Source of the DNA: Paenibacillus sp. FSL W8-0186
Lineage (GTDB): Bacteria; Bacillota; Bacilli; Paenibacillales; Paenibacillaceae
Length of the DNA: 64,000 nucleotides
Direction of reading: 5' to 3'
Assembly: GCF_037969765.1 (NCBI RefSeq)
Contig: NZ_CP150207.1
Span: 186,001-250,000, forward strand
Under the pieces are notes generated by a model. That model searched no databases. It was given only the letters and a program-made list of their open reading frames with translations, and was not told the DNA's origin. Within the stretch, counting starts at the first letter, position 1. Every line of letters starts with the position of its first letter. A program made the translations under genes and the position numbers. Below, piece by piece: positions 37,945 to 46,503 of this stretch.

Positions 37945-39628
37945 TACGAATAAAACGAACCGCATTCAATCCGATCATCTGAACAGGGACTGAAGGGTTG
38001 CCATCCGGTAGAACAGGCGCGACGGAAAGATCGGCGATTTTTAATTTTTTTGTGCCAAAAACATTCAGGAATCCATCGACAACCCCTTCCTCAATCGTCC
38101 GCCCCATTTTACATTGTCCTCCAAAATGGTCGAAATTCGTATAAGAAGCTGTGGCATAAGCTGCGAGAAGGGTTCGTTTTTCTTTTTCATCCGGTATATG
38201 GAATATATCTTCGGGAGGGTACACGACGTTGTAAATGCCGCCCGGATCCATTTTGCGGGCTTTCTTCACAATGTTGAACGTCTCAATATACTGATCGACC
38301 ATATAATTTAAATCATCAGGATCTTCTAATGGATTTAAGTTAATCGAGGGATAAGCTTCGGGATCGCTATGAGTAATACGAATTGTCCCTCTGCTAGCAG
38401 GGTTAAGGTCGGAAATCGCAAAGCTCATTATATTTGTCGCTTTTTCCGGATCAAATTGCCATCCATTAATGATCACATCTTGAATCGGAATTGCAAATGG
38501 CACTGGAAGCCCCACTAATTGAAGGCGCCGGCCCGGGCCTCTTTCTTTTTTAAAGGCACCGGATGTATATGGCTGGTCGGGGTCCGCAGCAAGCACCTGC
38601 AGCAGTCGGCTTGTTTCCACTTCAACTCCCATGGCCGAAAAATATTGAGTTTGAAAATGCTGCCCCACATTAGGACTGTCGATTAGGGTTTCGATCCCGG
38701 CTTCAGCCAAATCCTCCGATCTGCCGATCCCTGAACGCTGTAAAATAGCGGATGAGAAAATTCCCGCAGAAAGAATGATTCCTTTTCGGGCAAATGCTGT
38801 TTGGGATACTCCGTTTCGGACATAATCGACACCGACGGCCACGTAGGTCCCTTCTTTGCGTCTGAACCGTATTTTATTCACGGTTGTTTTTGCAAGAATC
38901 TCTAACTTCCTGCGCCCGATGCCTATTTCATCCGGTTCGAACTGATCTCCTTGCGTGACGATATTTCGATTCAGATAACCCGTTGCCGTAGAGGAGCGCG
39001 TAAACATGCCGTCCACTTCTTGTTGAGTAGCTTGAACTTTGAAAGACGCACAATCCCTAATACCGGTATTATAATCCTCCACAATTGGAACACCCAATAC
39101 CTCTGAGATTGCTTTGCCTATAACGCTGATCAGTCCACCTTCCGGAATGAGCTGTTGCCTGATAAAAATGGGACCTCTTGTTCCCCGTTCATTAGGGCTT
39201 TGGGTGCTTCCCGTATAGGATTCATTCTCTTTGAATAAGGAACGAATCGCTTCATAACTCCATTGAGGACCGACGAGGTCGGACCATTCATCGTACAGAT
39301 TTCTGCTTCCGCGCACGGCAGCCATGAAATTATGCTGCGAGCTTCCCCCGATGGCTCTCCCGCCTCTTAGTCTAAGCTGATGCCCGATCTTTTGCTCCGT
39401 GCTTGAAAGAATGTTGAATGAGAGCTTATTATTATTTGCTTCAAGCTCTGCTGTCTCCAGGGAAGCACTGCTGTTCTGAATATTGGTTCCTGCTTCGAGG
39501 ACGAGTACTGAAGTTTTTTTATCGTCCGTCAGCTTTTTGGCAATAACGCCTCCCGCGGTTCCGGCACCGATCACGATATAATCAAACCTTCTCGAATCGG
39601 CAGGTTTCCGAATTCCCAATAGGCCCAC
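37925..39628 (-). CDS. GMC family oxidoreductase
   Basis: This 567-aa FAD-dependent alcohol/sugar oxidoreductase of the glucose-methanol-choline family has dinucleotide motif FDYIVIGAGTAGGVIAKKL, the GMC signature LRGGRAIGGSSQHNFMAAVRG and the C-terminal catalytic region TNFDHFGGQCKMGRTIEEGVVDG. It ends with DLSVAPVLPDGNPSVPVQMIG. The first codon is GTG or a nearby TTG; the ribosome-binding site AAAGGG is close. No secretion signal is seen. The gene runs into a YheC/D ATP-grasp gene, an unusual pairing that suggests a joint role, possibly in sporulation or cell-surface chemistry. Confidence 0.9.
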   Translation of the reverse strand: MGLLGIRKPADSRRFDYIVIGAGTAGGVIAKKLTDDKKTSVLVLEAGTNIQNSSASLETAELEANNNKLSFNILSSTEQKIGHQLRLRGGRAIGGSSQHNFMAAVRGSRNLYDEWSDLVGPQWSYEAIRSLFKENESYTGSTQSPNERGTRGPIFIRQQLIPEGGLISVIGKAISEVLGVPIVEDYNTGIRDCASFKVQATQQEVDGMFTRSSTATGYLNRNIVTQGDQFEPDEIGIGRRKLEILAKTTVNKIRFRRKEGTYVAVGVDYVRNGVSQTAFARKGIILSAGIFSSAILQRSGIGRSEDLAEAGIETLIDSPNVGQHFQTQYFSAMGVEVETSRLLQVLAADPDQPYTSGAFKKERGPGRRLQLVGLPVPFAIPIQDVIINGWQFDPEKATNIMSFAISDLNPASRGTIRITHSDPEAYPSINLNPLEDPDDLNYMVDQYIETFNIVKKARKMDPGGIYNVVYPPEDIFHIPDEKEKRTLLAAYATASYTNFDHFGGQCKMGRTIEEGVVDGFLNVFGTKKLKIADLSVAPVLPDGNPSVPVQMIGLNAVRFIRNEQSRQ

Positions 39629-39736
39629 ATCCCTTTAATTAGTTAAAGTGTATGGTTCATTGTATTCCCGCTGGGCAAGTGTGTTATAGGCGTATGTGGA
39701 CTTTTTGACGTGGTCAGGTGTCATTCATATGTCAGG

Positions 39737-40480
39737 CTACTTCAGATCAAAGCCTTTGCTCCTCACATATTCCGTATATCCGCCCAATGGCAAATCCTTA
39801 TCCAGCATAGCGATAAATTTCCCGGACCAGCTGGCCTTCTGCTTGTTGTTCGTTCGCGCGCCGTAATATTCCTCAATTTCCCGGTCATACCGCTGGACTT
39901 GTGCTTTAAGATCGTGATTGTACTGGTTTTCAAAAAACACGGCGGATCTGGGCAAGCGCGGCTTTTGCTCAGGGAATTCATCGGGGACGCCTACCGCAAG
40001 ACCCACCAAAGGAATGACGAAGTCCGGCAGTTCCAGCCATTGGTCCAGTTCCGGCAGAGCCCCGGTAATCCCGCCGATGATCACGGCGCCTAGCCCCATC
40101 GATTCGGCCGCCAAATTGGCGTTTTGCAGGGCAAGCGCGGAGCTTAGCACAGCAGTCTGGTAAAAATACGAGAAGTTCAGGTTGGCGCCCATTTTTTCCT
40201 GTTGGTCGGGGGCGGCGGCCAGCATCATGCGATGAAGATCCGCGCAAAAGATAAAAAAGTAGCCGCATTTCTCAATCCATGGATTTTCCGAACGGGCTGC
40301 GATCTTCTTTAGCAGCTCCTGATCCGTGACGCCAATGATCGAGAACGGCTGCATATGCGCCGAGGTTGGCGCCATTTGTGCTGCGTCGATGATGGCTTCG
40401 ATTTGCTCGCCGGTCAACGGAATATTTTTAAACTTGCGGATGGAGCGATGCTGGCGGATGACTTGGATAACCTCATTCAT
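39737..40480 (-). CDS. NfsA/NfrA-type nitroreductase
   Basis: This 247-aa FMN-dependent NAD(P)H oxidoreductase shows IRQHRSIRKFKNIPLTGEQ (FMN-binding Arg-Ser), DAAQMAPTSAHMQPFSI, GLGAVIIGGI and GLAVGVPDEFPEQKPRLP, which is typical of the NfsA/NfrA group. Members reduce nitroaromatics, flavins or quinones; the native substrate is unknown. The ATG at 40480 follows TTGGAGGG; the 35 codons open upstream are leader. It is divergent from a MarR-type regulator, and two matching palindromes lie between them, so repression by that regulator and induction by reactive electrophiles is a reasonable inference. Confidence 0.92.
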   Translation of the reverse strand: MNEVIQVIRQHRSIRKFKNIPLTGEQIEAIIDAAQMAPTSAHMQPFSIIGVTDQELLKKIAARSENPWIEKCGYFFIFCADLHRMMLAAAPDQQEKMGANLNFSYFYQTAVLSSALALQNANLAAESMGLGAVIIGGITGALPELDQWLELPDFVIPLVGLAVGVPDEFPEQKPRLPRSAVFFENQYNHDLKAQVQRYDREIEEYYGARTNNKQKASWSGKFIAMLDKDLPLGGYTEYVRSKGFDLK

Positions 40481-40541
40481 AAAATTTCCCTCCAAATATG
40501 GTTTCTGTAGAAGCTGCATGAAGACCGCATTTCGCAATATG

Positions 40542-40613
40542 GTTTCCATGGAAACAATATTAACAAGGATGTAACGAGCTGTCAAATGGTTTCCGCGGAA
40601 ACCATGGTATAAT
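40542..40613. promoter_or_regulatory. Twin palindromic operators between nitroreductase and MarR genes
   Basis: GTTTCCATGGAAAC (40542-40555) and the perfect 20-bp palindrome ATGGTTTCCGCGGAAACCAT (40586-40605) share the TGGTTTCC-N0/2-GGAAAC form. The second ends two bases before TATAAT (40608-40613), the -10 of the MarR gene, while the first lies where the nitroreductase promoter should be. Both genes are likely repressed by the MarR protein. Confidence 0.8.
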
Positions 40614-40640
40614 GGAGAGAAAAAAAGGTAGGCTTGCCTT

Positions 40641-41129
40641 ATGCCAGATATAAATGATGATTTGCTTCAGCTCAAAAACCGCATTGAAAAATCAATATAC
40701 CGGATCCTCATCAGCGAAAGCGACGAGGATCAAGACCGGCTTTGGCTAACGGAGCGCGTTGCTGACCATCGGCTGAAAAAGCTGGTGCCCCGCCTATCCA
40801 TCTCCAGCCTGCATGTTCTGGACGTCATCTATATGCATGACGGCATTATAGGAATCGATATCGCCCGCGAAATGGGCTTAACGAAAGGCGCCGTCTCCAA
40901 AATTACCCGTAAATTGCTGGAGCAGGGTTTGATTCGGAAAACCCAGCTGCCAGACAACCTGAAGGAAATTTATTTCTCCGTGACTCCGCTTGGCGCCGAA
41001 TTGGCCGAACTGCATCGGCTGTTTCACCAGGAGAAGGATCAGAAGGCAATGGAACTGTTGGCGAGCTTCGACGGGCCATCTTTGGAAATTGTGGCAGACT
41101 TTCTGGAGAAGCTGTCCAATCTGAAGTAG
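40641..41129 (+). CDS. MarR family transcriptional regulator
   Basis: This 162-aa winged-helix protein has a central DNA-binding domain, DGIIGIDIAREMGLTKGAVSKITRKLLEQGLI, followed by the wing with Lys/Glu (KEIYFSVTPLGAEL). Helical N- and C-terminal parts serve dimerisation. There is no conserved redox Cys, so it is not clearly of the OhrR peroxide-sensing class. AAAAGGTAGG precedes the ATG. Its own promoter is covered by a palindrome that also occurs in front of the divergent nitroreductase gene. Confidence 0.9.
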   Translation: MPDINDDLLQLKNRIEKSIYRILISESDEDQDRLWLTERVADHRLKKLVPRLSISSLHVLDVIYMHDGIIGIDIAREMGLTKGAVSKITRKLLEQGLIRKTQLPDNLKEIYFSVTPLGAELAELHRLFHQEKDQKAMELLASFDGPSLEIVADFLEKLSNLK

Positions 41130-41168
41130 CTTGCGGGATTCCAAGCTGGCACAGGCTGGAAGGACCCC

Positions 41169-41513
41169 CTACGAATTTGATGGTTTCAGCAGTTCTTTTA
41201 TTTCATGCAGCTGTTCTTTAGTCATTTGTTGAGTTTGATGCATTGTATTTAGCTTTTCCTCTACTTTTTCTAACCGAAGCTGGGTTTCTTTTTGGATTTT
41301 CTCGGTGTTCTTTTGCGTTTTGGAGTTATCCATGATGACTAGGATGGTGAGGCCTGCACCAAAGATGGTTAGTCCTCTAGCGATTTGATTTAAATCCAGT
41401 TGATTCAGGGCGATGAGGGAATCGGCAAGTCCTGCCCCGATTAATATGCCGCCGATCGTTACAATCCCATTTCGTTTCCACTTATCCAGGATAATACTTA
41501 ATGGTTGGTTCAT
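41169..41513 (-). CDS. Small membrane protein with coiled-coil tail
   Basis: This 114-aa protein has two hydrophobic helices (about 16-36 and 43-61) and a hydrophilic C-terminal half (about 64-110, TEKIQKETQLRLEKVEEKLN and onwards) with a heptad pattern likely to form a coiled coil. GGAGATCTC lies before the ATG. No family is recognised; no neighbour suggests a role. Confidence 0.65.
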   Translation of the reverse strand: MNQPLSIILDKWKRNGIVTIGGILIGAGLADSLIALNQLDLNQIARGLTIFGAGLTILVIMDNSKTQKNTEKIQKETQLRLEKVEEKLNTMHQTQQMTKEQLHEIKELLKPSNS

Positions 41514-41675
41514 TATGAGATCTCCTTCAGCCAGATAACAAGGTTTATATTCATACTAGTATTCTACTATATAAACGATCTCTACATAGAGATGCAACAT
41601 CAAGGCCGAACGAGAAAAGAACCCTATGATATAATTTAGTTATATTTACTTATTCGCGGGAGGATAGAACTTGGA

Positions 41676-42350
41676 ATGGCTATATTGAAGAACGACTGGG
41701 CGTCAGAATTAGAGCAGGAGTTTTCGAAGCCATACTACTTAAAGCTGCGGCAATTTCTCATTGATGAATATCGAACGAAGACCATTTTTCCGGATAAATA
41801 TGACATTTTTAACGCTCTGCACTATACATCGCTGGCTGAGACGAGGGTGGTCATTTTGGGTCAGGATCCTTATCATGGACCGGGACAGGCTCACGGCTTA
41901 AGCTTCTCTGTTCAAGAGGGCATAAGCACACCTCCATCCTTGCAGAATATGTTTAAAGAGCTGCAGGATGATTTGGGCTGCTTCATTCCGAATAATGGTC
42001 ATCTGCTTACATGGACGCAGCAAGGGGTATTGCTTCTAAATACTGTGCTCACGGTCAGAGCTCATGAAGCGAATTCTCATAGAAACAGGGGATGGGAGAG
42101 TTTCACGGATAAAGTCATTGAGACGGTGAACCGGAAAAGTGAGCCTGTCGTATTCCTGTTATGGGGAAGCCACGCCCAGAAGAAGGCAGAGCTTATTACG
42201 AACCCGCGGCATATGATCATTCGATCGCCGCATCCGAGTCCGTTGTCTGCGCATAGAGGTTTTTTTGGCAGCAGGCCGTTTTCTCGTACTAACGCATTTC
42301 TGCGAAAGATGGGGCTTCAAGAAATAGATTGGCAAATCCCAAACCTGTAA
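41676..42350 (+). CDS. ung: Uracil-DNA glycosylase
   Basis: This 224-aa family-1 UDG removes uracil from DNA in base excision repair. The catalytic water-activating Asp is in [20 protein letters not shown], the uracil-binding Asn in LLLNTVLTV, and the DNA-intercalating loop is [28 protein letters not shown] precedes the ATG. It is monocistronic and terminated at 42407. Confidence 0.97.
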   Translation: MAILKNDWASELEQEFSKPYYLKLRQFLIDEYRTKTIFPDKYDIFNALHYTSLAETRVVILGQDPYHGPGQAHGLSFSVQEGISTPPSLQNMFKELQDDLGCFIPNNGHLLTWTQQGVLLLNTVLTVRAHEANSHRNRGWESFTDKVIETVNRKSEPVVFLLWGSHAQKKAELITNPRHMIIRSPHPSPLSAHRGFFGSRPFSRTNAFLRKMGLQEIDWQIPNL

Positions 42351-42406
42351 GAAGGTTGATCCGCTCTTTTTCTCTTCGTACATCCACGCCGGTATAAACA
42401 CTACAG

Positions 42407-42434
42407 AAAACCCGCTCAATTGAGCGGGTTTTGC
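42407..42434 (+). terminator. ung terminator
   Basis: AAAACCCGCTCAA/TTGAGCGGGTTTT is a perfect inverted repeat that ends in T. Confidence 0.85.
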
Positions 42435-42505
42435 TGTTGAGGTTTACCCCAACTACGATACAACCTGATTTTATTTGTAATTGCAGGTAACACTATGAAA
42501 TCCCC

Positions 42506-43633
42506 CTAAAAAGGTGACGAATACAGGGATAAAGCATTCAATTCCCTGGCTATATCAATTAAGTCTTCGTCTTGCTCTAGAAACCTATTAGCTAGTTGTG
42601 AACAGGCACTTTTTTGCTCTAAGGTTAATTCTCCTGCGAAGTACAATGCCTCTATGTAGCTGCTAATCAAATCAAATTGCTCTCGGTCCAGCTGCTCTAT
42701 CGTAGTAGTATAGTTATGTAGTCGCTTTAAGCACTCTTCCGCTAGAGAATTCCCTAAATGCCCGAGCTGTTCAAATATATCATAGCCGCACCGATTTACG
42801 GAGAAAGGAAAGCTCGAGTTATAATTATCAAGGAATATATCTTGCAAGTGATCCAAGACATCGCCCGCCGATAATCGACGATTTTGACTGACCCATGCTT
42901 CAAATCGTGCATCCATATCTCTTAAATCGGGGAACACGGTATAAAATACGTCCGGTTCAATCGTTTTACGCATCATAATGCTGTAATTTAGATAGTCATT
43001 GTCTGTTGAGGCGAATGCTATAAAGTTTGGCGTCGTATTTAAGGAGTCAAAAGCATTCTCAGCTTTCAACCTTACCACGGCTTCTAAGATAAGCGCGTAA
43101 TATCCAGAGTCTATAATTCCCGCTTCAAGTGCGATAACGGGTTGATCTCCTGGTTGGAGCGGTTCTTCGTCTCTCTCATAGGATGGGGAGTCTTCAAATT
43201 TCTCGAAATCATCGAGGAGTTGACCGAATTCGCTCATATGTTTGCTCCAAAATTGAAAGCTAAAGTCCCCTAAGTTATATTTCAATGAGTTTATATAGCT
43301 AGGATCCTCATAATGAGAATACTGATCATGCAGCTTTTTTTGAAATTCTAGAATGTTGTTTATGTATATATAAATCGACTTATATTCATTGACATACAGG
43401 CTGAACGCATAAACCTCTTGGTTATCCTGGCTTTTGGAAAAGGATTGTATGACCTCCTTGCATCCATTTACTATGGTTTGTACAAACTGCTCCGTATCAA
43501 TAACCTTTACATTTAGCGGCCCCTCCAGATTGTACCTTACATGGCGGTCTTCACAAAGTATGTAGTAGCCTTCTTTATGAATCGGAGTCTTCCCATGCAG
43601 CAGTCTGCCGAGCATGGAGTAATAAGTGTTCAT
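42506..43633 (-). CDS. DUF4303-like hypothetical protein
   Basis: This 375-aa soluble acidic protein has segments YAFSLYVNEYKSIYIYINN and FWSKHMSEFGQLLDDFEKFE in its first half, which resemble DUF4303 proteins found among SUKH-like immunity or unknown cytosolic proteins. The second half (GIIDSGYYALILEAVVRLK, DVFYTVFPDLRDMDARFEAW) is of unknown type. The start is the ATG at 43633 after AAGGGGAG. It is isolated between ung and an SDR gene. No polymorphic-toxin gene is adjacent, so an immunity role is not supported by context. Confidence 0.6.
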   Translation of the reverse strand: MNTYYSMLGRLLHGKTPIHKEGYYILCEDRHVRYNLEGPLNVKVIDTEQFVQTIVNGCKEVIQSFSKSQDNQEVYAFSLYVNEYKSIYIYINNILEFQKKLHDQYSHYEDPSYINSLKYNLGDFSFQFWSKHMSEFGQLLDDFEKFEDSPSYERDEEPLQPGDQPVIALEAGIIDSGYYALILEAVVRLKAENAFDSLNTTPNFIAFASTDNDYLNYSIMMRKTIEPDVFYTVFPDLRDMDARFEAWVSQNRRLSAGDVLDHLQDIFLDNYNSSFPFSVNRCGYDIFEQLGHLGNSLAEECLKRLHNYTTTIEQLDREQFDLISSYIEALYFAGELTLEQKSACSQLANRFLEQDEDLIDIARELNALSLYSSPF

Positions 43634-43855
43634 CAACTTCTCCCCTTATTATAATTTTATATGGAAAATATTAGCCTCAAGAGGGTTCATTCTCTTTTTA
43701 AAGGTCATTCTCCTCTTTATTGGTCGGATGGAGCATTTGTAGAGACCAAACTTCCAAGGAATACTCAAAGATCGTAAAGCCGGGTAATCGAAGAGTACAG
43801 CCAAGGGTATTATAAACGAGAAGGGATCCTACCATAAAAGGGAGGAATGAACCAA

Positions 43856-44653
43856 ATGGAGCAACAGAACGGCGAGCTATCTGGAAAGACAGTTTTGGTA
43901 ACGGGGGGAGGATCAGGCATTGGCCGGGCCGCGGCAGAGCTTCTGGCGGAGTATGGTGCGCAGGTATGCGTAGCCGATATTCATCTCGATGGAGCCGCAG
44001 AAACAGCTGATCGCATTGTGGCTGCGGGCGGTGAGGCCTTGGCGGTTCCTTGCGATTTGACGAAATCTGGCGATGTCGAAGAGGCGGTACAGTCGGTCGT
44101 CAAGAAGTGGGGGAAGCTCGATGGCGTCTTTGCAAACGGCGGCATCGTAGGCGACCTAACGTCCATAGAGGAGATGGAGCCCGCTAATTGGGATCAGGTC
44201 ATGGACACGAACCTAAAAGGCGTCTTTCTGACGGTCAAATATTCTATACCGCATCTGAAGCGGCAGGGAGGAAGCGTGGTCGTTACAAGCTCGGTGAGCG
44301 GCAACCGGGTAATCTCCCAGGTCGGGATGTCGGCGTACAGCACATCAAAGGGAGCGCTGAGCATTTTTGCCAAAATGGCTGCGCTCGAGCTGGCGGGATA
44401 CGGCATTCGCGTGAATACCATCTGTCCCGGCGGGGTGAAAACGAATATTCAGGCGAGCATAGATGAGAAACCTGAGCTCGAAGCCGTGGAGCTGCCGGTT
44501 CAATTACCGCATGGCGGCATGCCGCTTGAGCACCGGCCGGCCAGTCCACAGCAGGTAGCAGAGCTGGTGTCGTTCCTCCTCGGGAATCGTTCGTCTCACA
44601 TTACGGGTACAGACGTCTATATCGATGGCGGGGAATCTCTGCTGCGGGGTTAG
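43856..44653 (+). CDS. SDR family oxidoreductase
   Basis: This 265-aa short-chain dehydrogenase has TGGGSGIGRAAAELL, FANGGIVG in place of the usual NNAG, catalytic Ser in TSSVSGNRV and YSTSK, then NTICPGGVKTNI. The loss of the NNAG motif is a visible variation. The ATG at 43856 is ten bases from GGAGG and is preferred over the ATG at 43847, which abuts that site. It converges on an HxlR-type regulator gene that faces an aldo/keto reductase, so all three may belong to one redox-stress group. Confidence 0.9.
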   Translation: MEQQNGELSGKTVLVTGGGSGIGRAAAELLAEYGAQVCVADIHLDGAAETADRIVAAGGEALAVPCDLTKSGDVEEAVQSVVKKWGKLDGVFANGGIVGDLTSIEEMEPANWDQVMDTNLKGVFLTVKYSIPHLKRQGGSVVVTSSVSGNRVISQVGMSAYSTSKGALSIFAKMAALELAGYGIRVNTICPGGVKTNIQASIDEKPELEAVELPVQLPHGGMPLEHRPASPQQVAELVSFLLGNRSSHITGTDVYIDGGESLLRG

Positions 44654-44689
44654 TACGCTAAGGCAGACCCGAGCTGGCGAATGAAGCGC

Positions 44690-45034
44690 CTAGGTCCAGC
44701 GGGCCGCCCACAGCTTCATCTCGTGGCATATGACGTGTAAATCCTGCCCCTTCGGAGTCAGCGAATATTCGACCGTCACGGGCACCGTCGGGAATACATT
44801 CCGCTCTAGAACCCCTTTCTCTTCCAGATGACGGAGCGTACTGGTCAAGGCACGAGGACTTACGCTGGGGATTTTTCGCTGCAGCTCCCCGAACCGGAGC
44901 GTGCCGTTGAACAGCTCCCGAATGACAAGAAATGCCCATTTACCGCCTAGAACATCCAAGGTTTTTTCGATGTTGCATTCGATATGTTCAGGCGTTTTTG
45001 GAATGTAGCTGCTGGCTTTTTTGGCCGTTGTCAT
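44690..45034 (-). CDS. HxlR family transcriptional regulator
   Basis: This 114-aa winged-helix regulator has the HxlR features: a Cys before the first helix (HIECNIEKTLDVLGGKWAFLVI), LRFGELQRKIPSVSPRALTSTLRHLEE as DNA-binding region and VEYSLTPKGQDL as wing. The N-terminal Cys is the redox or aldehyde sensor in several studied members. It is divergent from the aldo/keto reductase gene, with a palindrome between them. Confidence 0.9.
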   Translation of the reverse strand: MTTAKKASSYIPKTPEHIECNIEKTLDVLGGKWAFLVIRELFNGTLRFGELQRKIPSVSPRALTSTLRHLEEKGVLERNVFPTVPVTVEYSLTPKGQDLHVICHEMKLWAARWT

Positions 45035-45056
45035 AAGAGCATCCCTCCAGTATTCA

Positions 45057-45075
45057 TACTATATTATGTATAGTA
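45057..45075. promoter_or_regulatory. Putative HxlR operator
   Basis: TACTATA-TTATG-TATAGTA is a 7-bp inverted repeat, with a further TATAG-TAC-CTATA overlapping its right arm, in the divergent promoter region. The two-fold symmetry and spacing suit HxlR dimers. Confidence 0.65.
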
Positions 45076-45194
45076 CCTATACCTCATATAATTAAGTGAA
45101 CAACATTTCACTTCTTCAAATTGTATATGAAATTATATAGAATGGAAAGGGAGATTGAAAAGGGTTACAACATTTAATTAAGGAGGCCTGCACC

Positions 45195-46133
45195 ATGAAA
45201 TATAGAAGATTAGGCGGAAGCGGACTTAAAGTCAGCGAAATCAGCTTGGGCAGCTGGCTTACATATGGCGGTTACGTGGAACGCGAGAACGCGGTAAATT
45301 CCATTAAAACTGCCTACGATCTGGGGATCAACTTTTTCGATACAGCCAATGTTTATGAGAAGGGAGCCGCGGAGGAGCTGGTTGGGAAAGCTCTGAAGGC
45401 TTATCCGCGCGAATCCTACGTGCTGGCAACGAAAGCATTTTGGCCAATGGGCGAAGGACCGAACGACCGCGGACTGTCGCGCAAGCATATCGTAGAACAG
45501 GCCAACGCCAGCCTTAAGCGCCTTGGCCACGATTATGTGGATATTTTCTACTGCCATCGCCATGATCCGGAAACGCCGCTGCATGAAACATTGCGCGCTA
45601 TCGATGATCTGATTCGCCAAGGCAAAGTGTTATATGCTGGCGTCAGCGAGTGGCAAGCTTCCCAGATCGCGGAAGCGCTTGGCGTGGCCGACCGTTATCT
45701 GCTGGATCGTATCGTCGTCAACCAGCCTGTGTACAATATGTTCGACCGTTATATCGAAAAGGAAGTCATTCCGCTCTGTGAACGTTCCGGCATCGGGCAA
45801 GTCGTCTTCTCTCCGCTTGCACAAGGCTTGCTGACCGGCAAATACACGTCCGCTACTGACATCCCGCAGGACAGCCGCGCGGCGAAGCTCGAGTGGGTGC
45901 GCAAAGGCATCACGGAGGAGAAGATTGCCAAGGTTCGGCAGCTTGAGGCGATTGCCGCAGAGCTGGGAATTACCGTGGGCAACCTTGCGCTGGCTTGGAT
46001 TCTGAGCCATGAGAACGTAGCGAGCGCGCTCGTGGGCGCCAGCCGTCCAGAGCAGGTCACGGAGAACGCCAAAGCGTCGGGCATCGAGCTCAGCGAAGAC
46101 GTTCTGAGCCGGATTGAAGAAATTTTGAAATAG
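45195..46133 (+). CDS. Aldo/keto reductase
   Basis: This 312-aa NADPH-dependent TIM-barrel reductase of the voltage-gated potassium channel beta-like group starts MKYRRLGGSGLKVSEISLG. The catalytic residues are visible in NFFDTANVYEKGAAEE (Asp, Tyr), VLATKAFWPM (Lys) and YCHRHDPETPLHE (His). ASRPEQVTENAKASG is the nucleotide end. AAGGAGG precedes the ATG. The divergent HxlR regulator gene and intervening palindrome suggest induction by aldehyde or thiol stress. Confidence 0.92.
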   Translation: MKYRRLGGSGLKVSEISLGSWLTYGGYVERENAVNSIKTAYDLGINFFDTANVYEKGAAEELVGKALKAYPRESYVLATKAFWPMGEGPNDRGLSRKHIVEQANASLKRLGHDYVDIFYCHRHDPETPLHETLRAIDDLIRQGKVLYAGVSEWQASQIAEALGVADRYLLDRIVVNQPVYNMFDRYIEKEVIPLCERSGIGQVVFSPLAQGLLTGKYTSATDIPQDSRAAKLEWVRKGITEEKIAKVRQLEAIAAELGITVGNLALAWILSHENVASALVGASRPEQVTENAKASGIELSEDVLSRIEEILK

Positions 46134-46157
46134 GAAGCCCCCCGCTTCATACAGGAT

Positions 46158-46204
46158 AAAGGCCGTACTCAAAAGCGATCCGCTTTGGGACGGCCTTTTT
46201 TGTC
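46158..46204 (+). terminator. Aldo/keto reductase terminator
   Basis: AAAGGCCGT/ACGGCCTTT arms with an inner AAAGCG-ATC-CGCTTT hairpin are followed by TTTTTT. Confidence 0.85.
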
Positions 46205-46275
46205 GAGGCAGGGATATATTTCCGTATGTCGAATAAATACATAACATTTTAGATTTGGATAAAGGAGCGGGGGAT

Positions 46276-46503
46276 ATGGCAAAGAAACAGATTCGGGTCC
46301 AAATTTTTCCCGATGGACAAATTAAAGCAGAGGTTATCGGAATCAAGGGGAAATCCTGCACGGATTATATAGAAATTCTCGAACAACTGCTCGACGCGGA
46401 AACGATAGATTCTGAATATACGGATGAATATTATGAAACGGAGCAAGTAGGAGTTCAGCAGCAGGATGTAAATCAGATCAAGACCAGAGAAGGAGGAGTA
46501 TAA
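46276..46503 (+). CDS. DUF2997 protein
   Basis: This 75-aa protein starts MAKKQIRVQIFPDGQIKAEV. The GIKGKSCTDYIEILEQLL core and following acidic/aromatic stretch (DEYYETEQ) match DUF2997, a small domain of unknown function. The ATG at 46276 follows AAGGAG; seven codons open upstream are not used. It is the first gene of a five-gene unit and ends one base before the next start codon region (46504), implying coupling. The neighbours are a DUF1257-like protein, a GYF/HhH protein and a radical SAM protein. Confidence 0.8.
   Translation: MAKKQIRVQIFPDGQIKAEVIGIKGKSCTDYIEILEQLLDAETIDSEYTDEYYETEQVGVQQQDVNQIKTREGGV

Noticed and set aside
42506..43633. Immunity protein of a polymorphic toxin system
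   Set aside because: Similarity to DUF4303 is only partial and no toxin or secretion gene is adjacent.
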